Below, in pieces: positions 51,363 through 61,875 of a DNA stretch of 64,000 bases. Position numbers and translations under genes: made by a program. The notes below the pieces were generated by a model. The model was not told the origin of the DNA. It searched no databases and saw nothing but the letters and a program-made list of their open reading frames with translations. The stretch is from the NCBI GenBank assembly GCA_947044365.1, contig OX345651.1:2061926-2125925 (forward strand), read 5' to 3'. Source of the DNA: Petrosia ficiformis (Eukaryota; Porifera; Demospongiae; Haplosclerida; Petrosiidae). Positions within the stretch are counted from its first letter, which is position 1, and each line of letters begins with the position of its first letter.

Positions 51363-51751
51363 TCCTTATCATCGTCATCATGATCGTCTTTATCATCGTC
51401 ATCATAATCATCCTTATCATAATCATCATCATCATAATCATCCTTATCATAATCATCATCATCATAATCATCCTTATCATAATCATCATCATCATCATCC
51501 ATTTTACTACCACCTCTCCTTTCATTCTCCATTTCATTCTCATCTCTCACTTCCTCTGTTCCAATACCACCTCTTATTCCTTTGCCATTCTCGTCATTCT
51601 CTATTTCATCATCATCACCCTCATTATAACAAAGCTCTTCATCACTATCCTCCATCATAGATTCATTGAAATCATACTCATCTATCATATTTTTGTCTTC
51701 CAATACAGCTTCAAGAATATCGTGAACAGTAGGTCTGCTTTTTGTTGCCAT
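51362..51751 (-). pseudogene. N-terminal part of a piggyBac-type transposase with Asp-rich expansion
   Basis: Starts at the ATG at 51749-51751 with MATKSRPTVHDILEAVLED, followed by an acidic stretch. This is the same layout as the N-termini of the two other piggyBac-type elements here. The far end is a 30-bp repeat (three copies at about 51405-51490) giving YDKDDYDDDD and further Asp codons. It then runs into a microsatellite, so it cannot continue to the catalytic domain. The acidic tail is probably native in kind but lengthened by repeat expansion. Confidence 0.65.
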
Positions 51752-51940
51752 AATAACCAGTTTCTATTTAATATTTGCATTAGTATAATACAAGCTTATT
51801 ATACATGTTAACCTGGTTTATTTTCATTATTTTGTAAAAAAGTATGAATACAATTATTGGTTTATGTGTAAACAGTGGTAGAATAATGGGACTTCCTTAA
51901 TAACCACAATAATTCGATCAACACTGAAAATTGGTGCAAT

Positions 51941-52000
51941 GACGCATTTTTGCGTCTACCGCGTTTTGAGATTGATGTGGGCGTGACGCAAAATTGCGTC
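51941..52000. promoter_or_regulatory. Paired subterminal palindromes of the minus-strand piggyBac element
   Basis: GACGCATTTTTGCGTC (51941-51956) and GACGCAAAATTGCGTC (51985-52000) are stem-4-stem inverted repeats at the 5' end of the transposase side. Centres are 67.5 and 23.5 nt from the element's last base, the same distances as in the 984-bp element. The inner sequence is close to the moth piggyBac internal repeat as I remember it (TGCGTAAAATTGACGCA). Confidence 0.65.
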
Positions 52001-52016
52001 TATCGCGTATAATCGG

Positions 52017-53503
52017 TTAATGAGATTCATAGATCAAAGCCTAAACCCACAAGTGTAGCAAGTGAAAATGTTTTAGCCATATAAAAGGAAAAGAAACATA
52101 AGAATGTTAGCCTGGTCATTTGGGCTGTGGCATAGCTGCTCAGGTCCGGGGTGAGTATGTCATTGTTAGTGATGTTTGACGAGATCCTAGATCTCAAGGT
52201 CAGTTGTTACGTACTTCGTGTACGGCCCTCTTTCGAGGGGGGACTGGGATAACGGCAACTGTTCCTCCCCATCAAATAAGCTATCAGTGACTCCAAATGA
52301 CTTCAGGCTTTTTCAATTTCCTTTTTGCTTTAATAAACTTGATAACTAAAGGGTCGGGGAATGCCGATGAACTGAAGAAATTTTAAAACTTTTTTTTTTT
52401 TTTGTTTTTTTGTTGTTTTTTTTAATGAGATTCATCGAATTATTAATGAGATTCATAGATTTATTAATGAGATTCATAGATCAAAGCCTAAACCCACAAG
52501 TGTAGCAAGTGAAAATGTTTTAGCCATATAAAAGGAAAAGAAACATAAGAATGTTAGCCTGGTCATTTGGGCTGTGGCATAGCTGCTCAGGTCCGGGGTG
52601 AGTATGTCATTGTTAGTGATGTTTGACGAGATCCTAGATCTCAAGGTCAGTTGTTACGTACTTCGTGTACGGCCCTCTTTCGAGGGGGGACTGGGATACC
52701 GGCAACTGTTCCTCCCCATCAAATAAGCTATCAGTGACTCCAAATGACTTCAGGCTTTTTCAATTTCCCTTTTGCTTTAATAAACTTGATAACTAAAGGG
52801 TCTGGGAATGCCGATGAACTGAAGAAATTTTAAAACTTTTTTTTTATTTTATTTTTATTTTTATTTTTTTTTAATGAGATTTATAGAATTATTAATGAGA
52901 TTAATAGATTTATTAATGAGATTCATAGATCAAAGCCTAAACCCACAAGTGTAGCAAGTGAAAATGTTTTAGCCATATAAAAGGAAAAGAAACATAAGAA
53001 TGTTAGCCTGGTCATTTGGGCTGTGGCATAGCTGCTCAGGTCCGGGGTGAGTATGTCATTGTTAGTGATGTTTGACGAGATCCTAGATCTCAAGGTCAGT
53101 TGTTACGTACTTCGTGTACGGCCCTCTTTCGAGGGGGGACTGGGATACCGGCAACTGTTCCTCCCCATCAAATAAGCTATCAGTGACTCCAAATGGCTTC
53201 AGGCTTTTTCAATTTCGTTTTTGCTTTAATAAACTTGATAACTAAAGGGCCGGGAAATGCCAATGAACTGAAGAAATTTTAAAGCTTTTTTTTTTTTTAA
53301 TGAGATTCATAGAATTATTAATGAGATTCATAGAATTATTAATGAGATTCATAGATCAAAGCCTAAACCCACAAGTGTAGCAAGTAAAAACGTTTTAGCC
53401 ATATAAAAGGAAAAGAAACATAAGAATGTTAGCCTGGTCATTTGGGCTGTGGCATAGCTGCTCAGGTCCGGGGTGAGTATGTCAGTGTACGGCCCTCTTT
53501 CGA
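52017..53503 (+). repeat. Third satellite, forward arm: units 8-11
   Basis: Anchors at 52032, 52479, 52928 and 53354. The last unit is damaged: 61 bases are missing after GTGAGTATGTCA, and the unit stops at CTTTCGAG, where the reverse arm begins. Minor variants occur (AACGGCAACT at 52251, TCTGGGAATG at 52801). Confidence 0.95.
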
Positions 53504-54303
53504 GTTTATTAACGCAAAAAGGAAATTGAAAAAGCCTGAAGTCATTTGGAGTCACTGATAGCTTATTTGATGGGGAGGAACAGTTGCCGGTATCCCAGTC
53601 CCCCCTCGAAAGAGGGCCGTACACGAAGTACGTAACAACTGACCTTGAGATCTAGGATCTCGTCAAACATCACTAACAATGACATACTCACCCCGGACCT
53701 GAGCAGCTATGCCACAGCCCAAATGACCAGGCTAACATTCTTATGTTTCTTTTCCTTTTATATGGCTAAAACATTTTCACTTGCTACACTTGTGGGTTTA
53801 GGCTTTGATCTATGAATCTCATTAATAATTATATGAATCTCATTAATAATTCTATAAATCTCATTTAAAAAAAAAAAAAAAAAAAAAAGTTTTAAAATTT
53901 TTTTAGTTCATCGGCATTCCCCGGCCCTTTAGTTATCAAGTTTATTAAAGCAAAAAGGAAATTGAAAAAGCCTGAAGTCATTTGGCGTCACTGATAGCTT
54001 ATTTGATGGGGAGGAACAGTTGCCGGTATCCCAGTCACCCCTCGAAAGAGGGCCGTACACGAAGTACGTAACAACTGACCTTGAGATCTAGGATCTCGTC
54101 AAACATCACTAACAATGACATACTCACCCCGGACCTCAGCAACTATGCCACAGCCCAAATGACCAGGCTAACATTCTTATGTTTCTTTTCCCTTTATATG
54201 GCTAAAACATTTTCACTTGCCACACTTGTGGGTTTAGGCTTTGATCTATGAATCTCATTAATAATTATATGAATCTCATTAATAATTTTATGAATCTAAT
54301 TAA
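53504..54303 (-). repeat. Third satellite, reverse arm: units 1-2
   Basis: From TTTATTAACGCAAAAAGGAAA the unit is read on the other strand (unit starts near 53513 and 53947). The second copy has several private changes (CAGTCACCCC, CTCAGCAACTATG, TTTCCCTTT), more than its neighbours. It ends at TTAA 54300-54303, where the large piggyBac element starts. Confidence 0.95.
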
Positions 54304-54321
54304 CTCCTTAACGCCTGTAAA

Positions 54322-54369
54322 CGTCGAACGACGCGCGAACGTCAACCGACCATAGGCGTCGAACGACGC
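54322..54369. promoter_or_regulatory. Paired subterminal palindromes of the 4.25-kb piggyBac element
   Basis: CGTCGAACGACG (54322-54333) and GCGTCGAACGACGC (54356-54369) are perfect palindromes, centred 23.5 and 58.5 nt from the first base of the element. The first distance equals that of the other two piggyBac-type elements. The second is 9 nt shorter. Confidence 0.6.
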
Positions 54370-54718
54370 GCTCAAAGACAAGGCAACTGTTGCGCGCGAT
54401 AATTACGACTGCGTTTTAGTTTGACAGGCGATACAGTGTGTGGAAGCTACAGTTAGTGTTCTGTGTCTACTTTTCTTTTGCTGCTCAGCTACTTTGTGTT
54501 TAGAAACCCGTGCTTTTCAGTTCGAAAACTTCTCAAACAATACTCTTAGTATTATCATCATTTCTTGTTGTTGGAAGATCTGTGCAACAGTGCAACAGTG
54601 CAACAGCTGTTATTTTTTACCTTTGCAACTTGTGGAAAGAAGTGAGTTTAATGATCATTATTACAAATAATAAAAATTGTAACAATAAATATATAATATA
54701 TAATATATATATATAGGA

Positions 54719-56718
54719 ATGGCTTCAAGCAGTGGAAAGCTGTATGCTGTTGCTAGTATTATTAGTCTTGTTGAAGACGAGAAACTAGATGAATTCTGTT
54801 GTGATGGAAGTGACGATGAAGTTTCTGACCTAGATATGACGTAAGGGTAAAAATAGTAAATTACTATGATAAATGACCCATCATACATGTACCTAGTGAT
54901 GAATGTGAGATGGAAATAGATGGTCCGTTGTCTTCCACAACACCTGCCAATGATGACGAACAACATGCAAGTGATTTACCTTTATTTGACGAGGTTGTGG
55001 TTTCAAATGTGCAACAGGATGTTTCTAACCATGAGGAGGATAGCATGACTCAGGATGAGGAGGAAAGCACTCAGGATGAAGATGCGGAGGAGGAAATCAT
55101 TCGCCGATATGCTGGTGTAACGTAAGCTACCCTAAAATAAGAGATAAAATAAAAGCATTAGATTATTATGTTACCTTTCATTGCTCTATAGCTCTGACAA
55201 CATTCAATGGAATAGTGATCCAAACCCAGCTATTTCAATTACACCATTCAAAGAATATTCTCATCCTCATGGCCCTTCCTTTGCATTACCAACCTCTATC
55301 CTCACTCTTTTCACTTTGCTATTCACAGGTGAGCTTGTTGACACCATTGTTGAGGAAACTAACCGCTACGCCCAATTTTGCCTGCAAGAAAAATATGAGA
55401 CATGGGAAAAAATAACTGAGGAGAAAATGTATGCCTACTTCGGGTTTTTGATACTGATGGGGATGGTGAATCTTCCATCCATCAAGGACTACTGGCGGAA
55501 AGACGAGGTATTTAATTACCGACCAATTTCCAACAAAATCTCCCGAACACGATTTCTTGACATCCATCGTTTTTTACACTTTGTCAATAACGAGTGTCTT
55601 CCATCTTATGGAGAAACTGGCTACAGTAAAATACAAAAGGTTAAGCCAGTCCTTACTTACCTCTCTTTGAAATGTCATGAGCTTTTCATTCCCGGACGCG
55701 ATCTATCTGTTGACGAAGCTATGGTGAAGTATAACGGAAGATCGTCAATCAAACAGTACATGCCGAAGAAACCCATCAAGCGAGGTTTCAAAATCTGGAT
55801 GATTGCCGATGCCGATACAGGATATGTCCTCAAGTTTAATGTTTATGAGGGAAAGTGTGGAAACACAATTCAAAAAGGACTGGCAGCGAACGTAGTTATG
55901 AACTTGACGGAAAATTACTATTGTCGTTACCACCACATATTCTTTGACAATTATTTTACCAGCATCGACCTTATGCTTAATCTGTTGAGGCGAGGGACAT
56001 ACAGTTGCGGTACTATGAGGTCAGATAGAAAAGGATTTCCAATGACTCTCAAACAACTTGTGAAGTCTGGGCTACCTAGTAGAGGGGATCATCAGTCAGT
56101 CCGAATGCAAACCTCTCTGTTGTAGTGTGGCAAGACACAAAACCAATTAGCTGCTGCTCAACAAATTCTCTTGGGACAACAACATCAATCTCACGTAAAC
56201 GGAAAGATGGATCGAACATCACTATCACATGCCCTGACGAAATAGTCAATTATAATTCTAAAATGGGAGGAGTAGACCGAAATGATCAGCTCAGAGGATA
56301 TTACAACATTGAAATTAAATCGCGGAAATATTATAAATACCTTTTTTATGCTGCATTAGACGTTGCCATTACAAACAGCTACATTTTGTCAAAATTCTTC
56401 CCATCACTGAAACAAAAGAACCTGAAAGAGTTTAGAGTACAACTGGCAAATGAACTAATAGGTCAGTATAACTCGCGTAAACGCAGAGGACGGCCATGTC
56501 ACTACCAGCCTGTAAAGGGATTCAACAGAAGTCACTTTCCTACAAAGGCAGCCAAAAGAGGGAATAGATGTCATTTCTGTATCAAATATAGATGTACACG
56601 TCGAGAGACAGTGTGGGAATGTAAAGACTGTAATTTGTATTTCTGCCATACGGGCAAAGACGATGACTGCTTTTTCGTCTACCACTCACAATATGGACAA
56701 CCGAGCACTACAGAATAG
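54719..56718 (+). pseudogene. piggyBac-type transposase, three exons, one apparent frameshift
   Basis: Cut-and-paste transposase of the DDD piggyBac family, acting on TTAA sites. Exons by phase and splice signals: 54719-54840, 54897-55121 and 55192-56718, with GT-AG introns of 56 and 70 bp. The first two exons are acidic (DEEESTQDEDAEEE). Exon 3 opens with the family's LFTGELVDTIVEETNRYAQ. Catalytic Asp 1 is in DLSVDEAMVKYNGR (codon at 55712) and Asp 2 in FFDNYFTSIDLM (55946), 78 residues apart, as in the moth protein. Asp 3 is in MGGVDRNDQLRGYY (56275). The end is a cysteine-rich zinc-binding domain (CHFCIKYRC, WECKDC, FCHTGKDDDC). After about 426 residues a stop (56123-56125) is met, and the homologous frame continues one base over from 56125. 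A single indel, or a sequencing error, would explain it. Total about 625 residues, normal for the family. Confidence 0.9.
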
Positions 56719-57045
56719 GCTTATTTTATCACAATACATGTATAAATAATTATCTATCACAAGAATGATAAACAGTAATGCAACACAATAACTAATCAAC
56801 ACAAAGTATTTACCTTGGTCACTGACCACACCTACATCACAAAAGCAGATGTAAAACCACATAGTGAATTTTACCTATTATAATGAGAAACGTCACAGTT
56901 ATAACACATAAAAGAATTATGTACAACAATATAACAACACGTTATAACACATAAAAGAATTATGTACAACAATATAGCAACTATATATAAGGCTACAATG
57001 ACTGCCTTTCTTATTGTAAAAAATTATGCACAAAAATTATATATA
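56719..57045. other. A/T-rich 3' region of the piggyBac element, with a short direct repeat
   Basis: No gene seen. A stretch ATAACACATAAAAGAATTAT is repeated twice at about 56900 and 56944. The segment from there through GGCTACAATGACTGCCTTTC (56991) recurs at about 57450-57550, on the other side of the minisatellite. Confidence 0.6.
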
Positions 57046-57445
57046 TATATAGAGGCTTATATGTGGTTACTAGGGACATTTCATGCTAGAATATAGTGAT
57101 ATAATTACCTAGTTATATAGAGGCTTATATGTGGTTGCTAGGGACATTTCATGCTAGAATATAGTGATATAATTACCTAGTTATATAGAGGCTTATATGT
57201 GGTTGCTAGGGACATTTCATGCTAGAATATAGGGATATAATTACCTAGTTATATAGAGGCTTATATGTGGTTGCTAGGGAGATTTCATGATGAATATCGT
57301 GATATAATTACCTAGTTATATAGAGGCTTATATGTGGTTGTTAGGGACATTTCATGCTAGAATATAGTTATACAATTACCTAGTTATGTAGAGGCTTATA
57401 TGCGGTTGCTAGGGATATTTCATGCTGAATATAGTTGCACCAATA
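57046..57445 (+). repeat. 68-bp minisatellite inside the piggyBac element, six copies
   Basis: Unit TTATATAGAGGCTTATATGT ... GACATTTCATGCTAGAATAT ... ATAATTACCTAG. GAGGCTTATATG begins at 57052, 57120, 57188, 57256, 57323 and 57391 (spacings 68, 68, 68, 67, 68). Copies 1-3 are nearly identical and 4-6 carry small changes. It is flanked by direct copies of an about 100-bp segment (56942-57040 and 57447-57550). Confidence 0.9.
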
Positions 57446-57639
57446 TTTAGAAACACTTTATAACACCTAAAAGAATTTATATATAACAATATAGGAACCA
57501 CATATAAGGCTACAATGACTGCCTTTCTTATTGTAAAAAATTATCACAAAAACATACAAGAAATAAAACAATCAGTAAGCAAGAACAGAAAAGAACAATA
57601 TAACAGCAAATTTTTGAAACAAAAACAAGGATCTAACAT

Positions 57640-58350
57640 ACCTGACAGTAGTAAAAATTGATCAAACTTGGTTCTTCTTTACAAAAAATCAAACACGTGT
57701 TCAAATCTTCAAAGGTATCCCAGGCAACAAAACCACGCCCATGACAAAATGGCCGCCTAGAACAGAGACATGGGAAAATAATCATACTCACAACATGAAT
57801 TATACAAATACATTTGTGCAACAAAGACACGGTACACATAGGAAAAGCATTACTATTACTATTTCAATCTATTATAAACAGCACGCACTCCATTTCATTA
57901 GGCTAAAATAGAGCGTAAAAACAACAAACTTTACAAAGAAAATTTATGGCAAAAATCACTATCCAGTGAATATAAACAGATAAATCATTTCTTACATCAT
58001 TATCAATGAGTTGCATCTTCGTTACAACGGGAGAAACAACAGCGATTACAAGCAAGAAGCACACAACTTGAAGGTCCTACCATCGAGTAATTTTCAATAA
58101 CTTCAAAGGTTTCCAGGGTAACGAAAACACACCCACATAAAAATGGCCGAGTAGCTCAGAAACATAGGAAAAGAATCGTACTCATAACACATCTTATATA
58201 AATAAATTTGCATAATAAAGACTCGGTACACATAGGCAAAGCTCCACTATTATCATTTCAATCTATTCTAAGTATCACGCACTTCATTTTATTAGGACAA
58301 AAACCGAGGGTAAAAGCAACAAACTTTACATTGATAATTTAAACATAAAT
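57640..58350. repeat. Diverged tandem duplication in the piggyBac 3' region
   Basis: About 57690-57940 and 58095-58330 align with many substitutions: CTTCAAAGGTATCCCAGG against CTTCAAAGGTTTCCAGGG, AAAATGGCCG in both, CGGTACACATAGG in both, ATTTCAATCTATT in both, and AACAACAAACTTTACA against AGCAACAAACTTTACA. This is an older duplication of about 390 bp with no coding frame. Confidence 0.7.
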
Positions 58351-58555
58351 GTCACTAACCAGCAGAGAATGATATTTGAATATCTTCTTGTATCCTTGCA
58401 GCACAGTTTCGTGTGATTTGGAAGTCAAGAAAGTCGCACGATTACTCAAAAAAAGTGAAACAAATAAACAACTATGTGACGTTATTATGGCGTCATTCAA
58501 AATTAAATTGGTTCTGACGTGTCAAGTACGTAATTTTAATTAAAACGTTAAAGAG

Positions 58556-61497
58556 TTAAAAAATAAAAAATAAAAAAAAAGTTTTAAAATTTCTTCAGTT
58601 CATCGGCATTCCCCGGCCCTTTAGTTATCAAGTTTATTAAAGCAAAAAGGAAATTGAAAAAGCCTGAAGTCATTTGGAGTCACTGATAGCTTATTTGATG
58701 GGGAGGAACAGTTGCCGGTATCCCAGTCCCCCCTCGAAAGAGGGCCGTACACGAAGTACGTAACAACTGACCTTGAGATCTAGGATCTCGTCAAACATCA
58801 CTAACAATGACATACTCACCCCGGACCTGAGCAGCTATGCCACAGCCCAAATGACCAGGCTAACATTCTTATGTTTCTTTTCCTTTTATATGGCTAAAAC
58901 ATTTTCACTTGCTACACTTGTGGGTTTAGGCTTTGATCTATGAATCTCATTAATAAATCTATGAATCTCATTAATAATTCTATGAATCTCATTAAAAAAA
59001 AAAAAAAAAATTTTTAAATTTTTTTAGTTTATTGGCATTCCCCGGCCCTTTAGTTATCAAGTTTATTAAAGCAAAAAGGAAATTGAAAAAGCCTGAAGTC
59101 ATTTGGAGTCACTGATAGCTTATTTGATGGGGAGGAACAGTTGCCGGTATCCCAGTCCCCCCTCGAAAGAGGGCCGTACACGAAGTACGTAACAACTGAC
59201 CTTGAGATCTAGGATCTCGTCAAACATCACTAACAATGACATACTCACCCCGGACCTGAGCAGCTATGCCACAGCCCAAATGACCAGGCTAACATTCTTA
59301 TGTTTCTTTTCCTTTTATATGGCTAAAACATTTTCACTTGCTACACTTGTGGGTTTAGGCTTTGATCTATGAATCTCATTAATAAATCTATGAATCTCAT
59401 TAATAATTCTATGAATCTCATTAAAAAAAAAGAAAAAAATAAAGTTTCAAAATTTCTTCAGTTCATCGGCATTCCCCGGCCCTTTAGTTATCAAGTTTAT
59501 TAAAGCAAAAAGGAAATTGAAAAAGCCTGAAGTCATTTGGAGTCACTGATAGCTTATTTGATGGGGAGGAACAGTTGCCGGTATCCCAGTCCCCCCTCGA
59601 AAGAGGGCCGTACACGAAGTACGTAACAACTGACCTTGAGATCTAGGATCTCGTCAAACATCACTAACAATGACATACTCACCCCGGACCTGAGCAGCTA
59701 TGCCACAGCCCAAATGACCAGGCTAACATTCTTATGTTTCTTTTCCTTTTATATGGCTAAAACATTTTCACTTGCTACACTTGTGGGTTTAGGCTTTGAT
59801 CTATGAATCTCATTAATAAATCTATGAATCTCATTAATAATTCTATGAATCTCATTAAAACAAAAATAAATAAATAAATATAAATAAAATAAAATTAAAA
59901 AAAAAAAAAAGTTTTAAAATTTCTTCAGTTCATCGGCATTCCCCGGCCCTTTAGTTATCAAGTTTATGAAAGCAAAAAGGAAATTGAAAAAGCCTGAAGT
60001 CATTTGGAGTCACTGATAGCTTATTTGATGGGGAGGAACAGTTGCCGGTATCCCAGTCCCCCCTCGAAAGAGGGCCGTACACGAAGTACGTAACAACTGA
60101 CCTTGAGATCTAGGATCTCGTCAAACATCACTAACAATGACATACTCACCCCGGACCTGAGCAGCTATGCCACAGCCCAAATGACCAGGCTAACATTCTT
60201 ATGTTTCTTTTCCTTTTATATGGCTAAAACATTTTCACTTGCTACACTTGTGGGTTTCGGCTTTGATCTATGAATCTCATTAATAAATCTATGAATCTCA
60301 TTAATAATTCTATAAATCTCATTAAAAAAAAAAAAAAAAAAAAAAATTTTAAAATTTTTTTAGTTCATTGGCATTCCCAGGCCCTTTAGTTATCAAGTTT
60401 ATTAAAGCAAAAAGGAAATTGAAAAAGCCTGAAGTCATTTGGAGTCACTGATAGATTATTTGATGGGGAGGAACAGTTGCCGGTATCCCAGTCCCCCCTC
60501 GAAAGAGGGCCGTACACGAAGTACGTAACAACTGACCTTGAGATCTAGGATCTCGTCAAACATCACTAACAATGACATACTCACCCCGGACCTGAGCAGC
60601 TATGCCACAGCCCAAATGACCAGGCTAACATTCTTATGTTTCTTTTCCTTTTATATGGCTAAAACATTTTCACTTGCTACACTTGTGGGTTTAGGCTTTG
60701 ATCTATGAATCTCATTAATAAATCTATGAATCTCATTAATAATTTTATGAATCTCATAAAAAAAATAAAAAAAAAATTTTCAAAATTTCTTTAGTTTATC
60801 GGCATTTCCCGGCCCTTTAGTTATCAAGTTTATTAAAGCAAAAAGGAAATTGAAAAAGCCTGAAGTCATTTGGAGTCACTGATAGCTTATTTGATGGGGA
60901 GGAACAGTTGCCGGTATCCCAGTCCCCCCTCGAAAGAGGGCCGTACACGAAATACGTAACAACTGACCTTGAGATCTAGGATCTCGTCAAACATCACTAA
61001 CAATGACATACTCACCCCGGACCTGAGCAGCTATGCCACAGCCCAAATGACCAGGCTAACATTCTTATGTTTCTTTTCCTTTTATATGGCTAAAACATTT
61101 TCACTTGCTACACTTGTGGGTTTAGGCTTTGATCTATGAATCTCATTAATAAATCTATGAATCTCATTAATAATTCTATGAATCTCATTAAAAAAAAAAT
61201 AAAAAAAAAAAAAAGTATTAAAATTTCCTTAGTTCATTGGCATTCCCCGACCCTTTAGTTATCAAGTTTATTAAAGCAAAAAGGAAATTGAAAAAGCCTG
61301 AAGTCATTTGGAGTCACTGATAGCTTATTTGATGGGGAGGAACAGTTGCCGGTATCCCAGTCCCCCCTCGAAAGAGGGCCGTACACGAAGTACGTAACAA
61401 CTGACCTTGAGATCTAGGATCTCGTCAAACATCACTAACAATGACATACTCACCCCGGACCTGAGCAGCTATGCCACAGCCCAAATGACCAGGCTAA
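58556..61497 (-). repeat. Third satellite, reverse arm: units 3-9
   Basis: Seven reverse-strand units with starts (AAGCAAAAAGGAAATTG) near 58638, 59069, 59503, 59970, 60406, 60836 and 61274, separated by A-rich tracts of differing length. Cores are nearly identical. The last unit stops inside the conserved core at GACCAGGCTAAC, followed by unrelated sequence from 61498. This is a sharp breakpoint, not a decayed edge. Confidence 0.95.
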
Positions 61498-61875
61498 CCA
61501 CTGGACAGATATTTAAATTTTCTGTAGCAGTATTGGTGACATCATGTATAGTATAGGTCATGTGTTGGGCAACTGTCCTTATGAAACACTTTTGCAGGAA
61601 ATTTACAAATTTTCTGCAAAATTTCAGCTGCAAGGCAGTGCAAATTCCCTGTACACTGACATGTGCAGTAAATTGTGAAGTACACATCATATTTCAGCAT
61701 GCAAGTAATTGCAACCTACAATTGATATGTCATGCAATATGTCCTTTGAAGTTGCCATTTATAATAATAATAATAATAATGAAATAATAAATGAATTGCT
61801 AAATAAATTCAATGACAATAATTATGAACACCTGTCACTAGAGAATCATATGTTTAAATCAGAAACTGTTCATGG
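61498..61875. other. Single-copy flank, likely 3' untranslated region of the minus-strand gene
   Basis: No repeat unit and no convincing frame. It contains an ATA trinucleotide run (61760-61785). No clear AATAAA on the minus strand close to the stop was seen. Confidence 0.4.

Larger units (their letters stand above)
48858..52016 (-). mobile_element. Decayed piggyBac-type element on the minus strand, 3.16 kb
   Basis: Flanked by TTAA at 48854-48857 and 52017-52020, with terminal inverted repeats CCGATTATACGCGA. Excising it restores TTTATTAATGAGATTCATAG of the satellite. The transposase runs right to left: an N-terminal part at 51362-51751 and a C-terminal part at about 49397-49990. The catalytic middle is missing, and its place is taken by microsatellite and a nested 1.15-kb element. 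Sequence at 48858-49396 is A/T-rich and carries no further gene that I can see. Confidence 0.85.
54304..58555 (+). mobile_element. Near-complete piggyBac-type transposon, 4.25 kb
   Basis: TTAA at 54300-54303 and 58556-58559. Ends are CTCCTTAACG and, inverted, CTCTTTAACG. Removing it restores the satellite tail GAATCTAATTAAAAAAT with one TTAA. Inside are a 5' region with paired palindromes, a three-exon transposase (54719-56718) and an unusually long 1.8-kb 3' region with a minisatellite and a diverged duplication. It is the only copy here with all three catalytic aspartates, but the frame is broken once. Confidence 0.9.

Noticed and set aside
51380..51811. A plus-strand frame of Ile-rich repeats
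   Set aside because: It is the shadow of the Asp-rich transposase N-terminus on the minus strand.
53349..53624. A 91-codon minus-strand frame across the head-to-head junction
   Set aside because: It is made of satellite core read across the inversion point and has no counterpart in the intact units.
57633..57839. A 68-codon minus-strand frame in the piggyBac 3' region
   Set aside because: It lies in the diverged duplication and the sister copy at 58.1-58.3 kb does not keep the frame.
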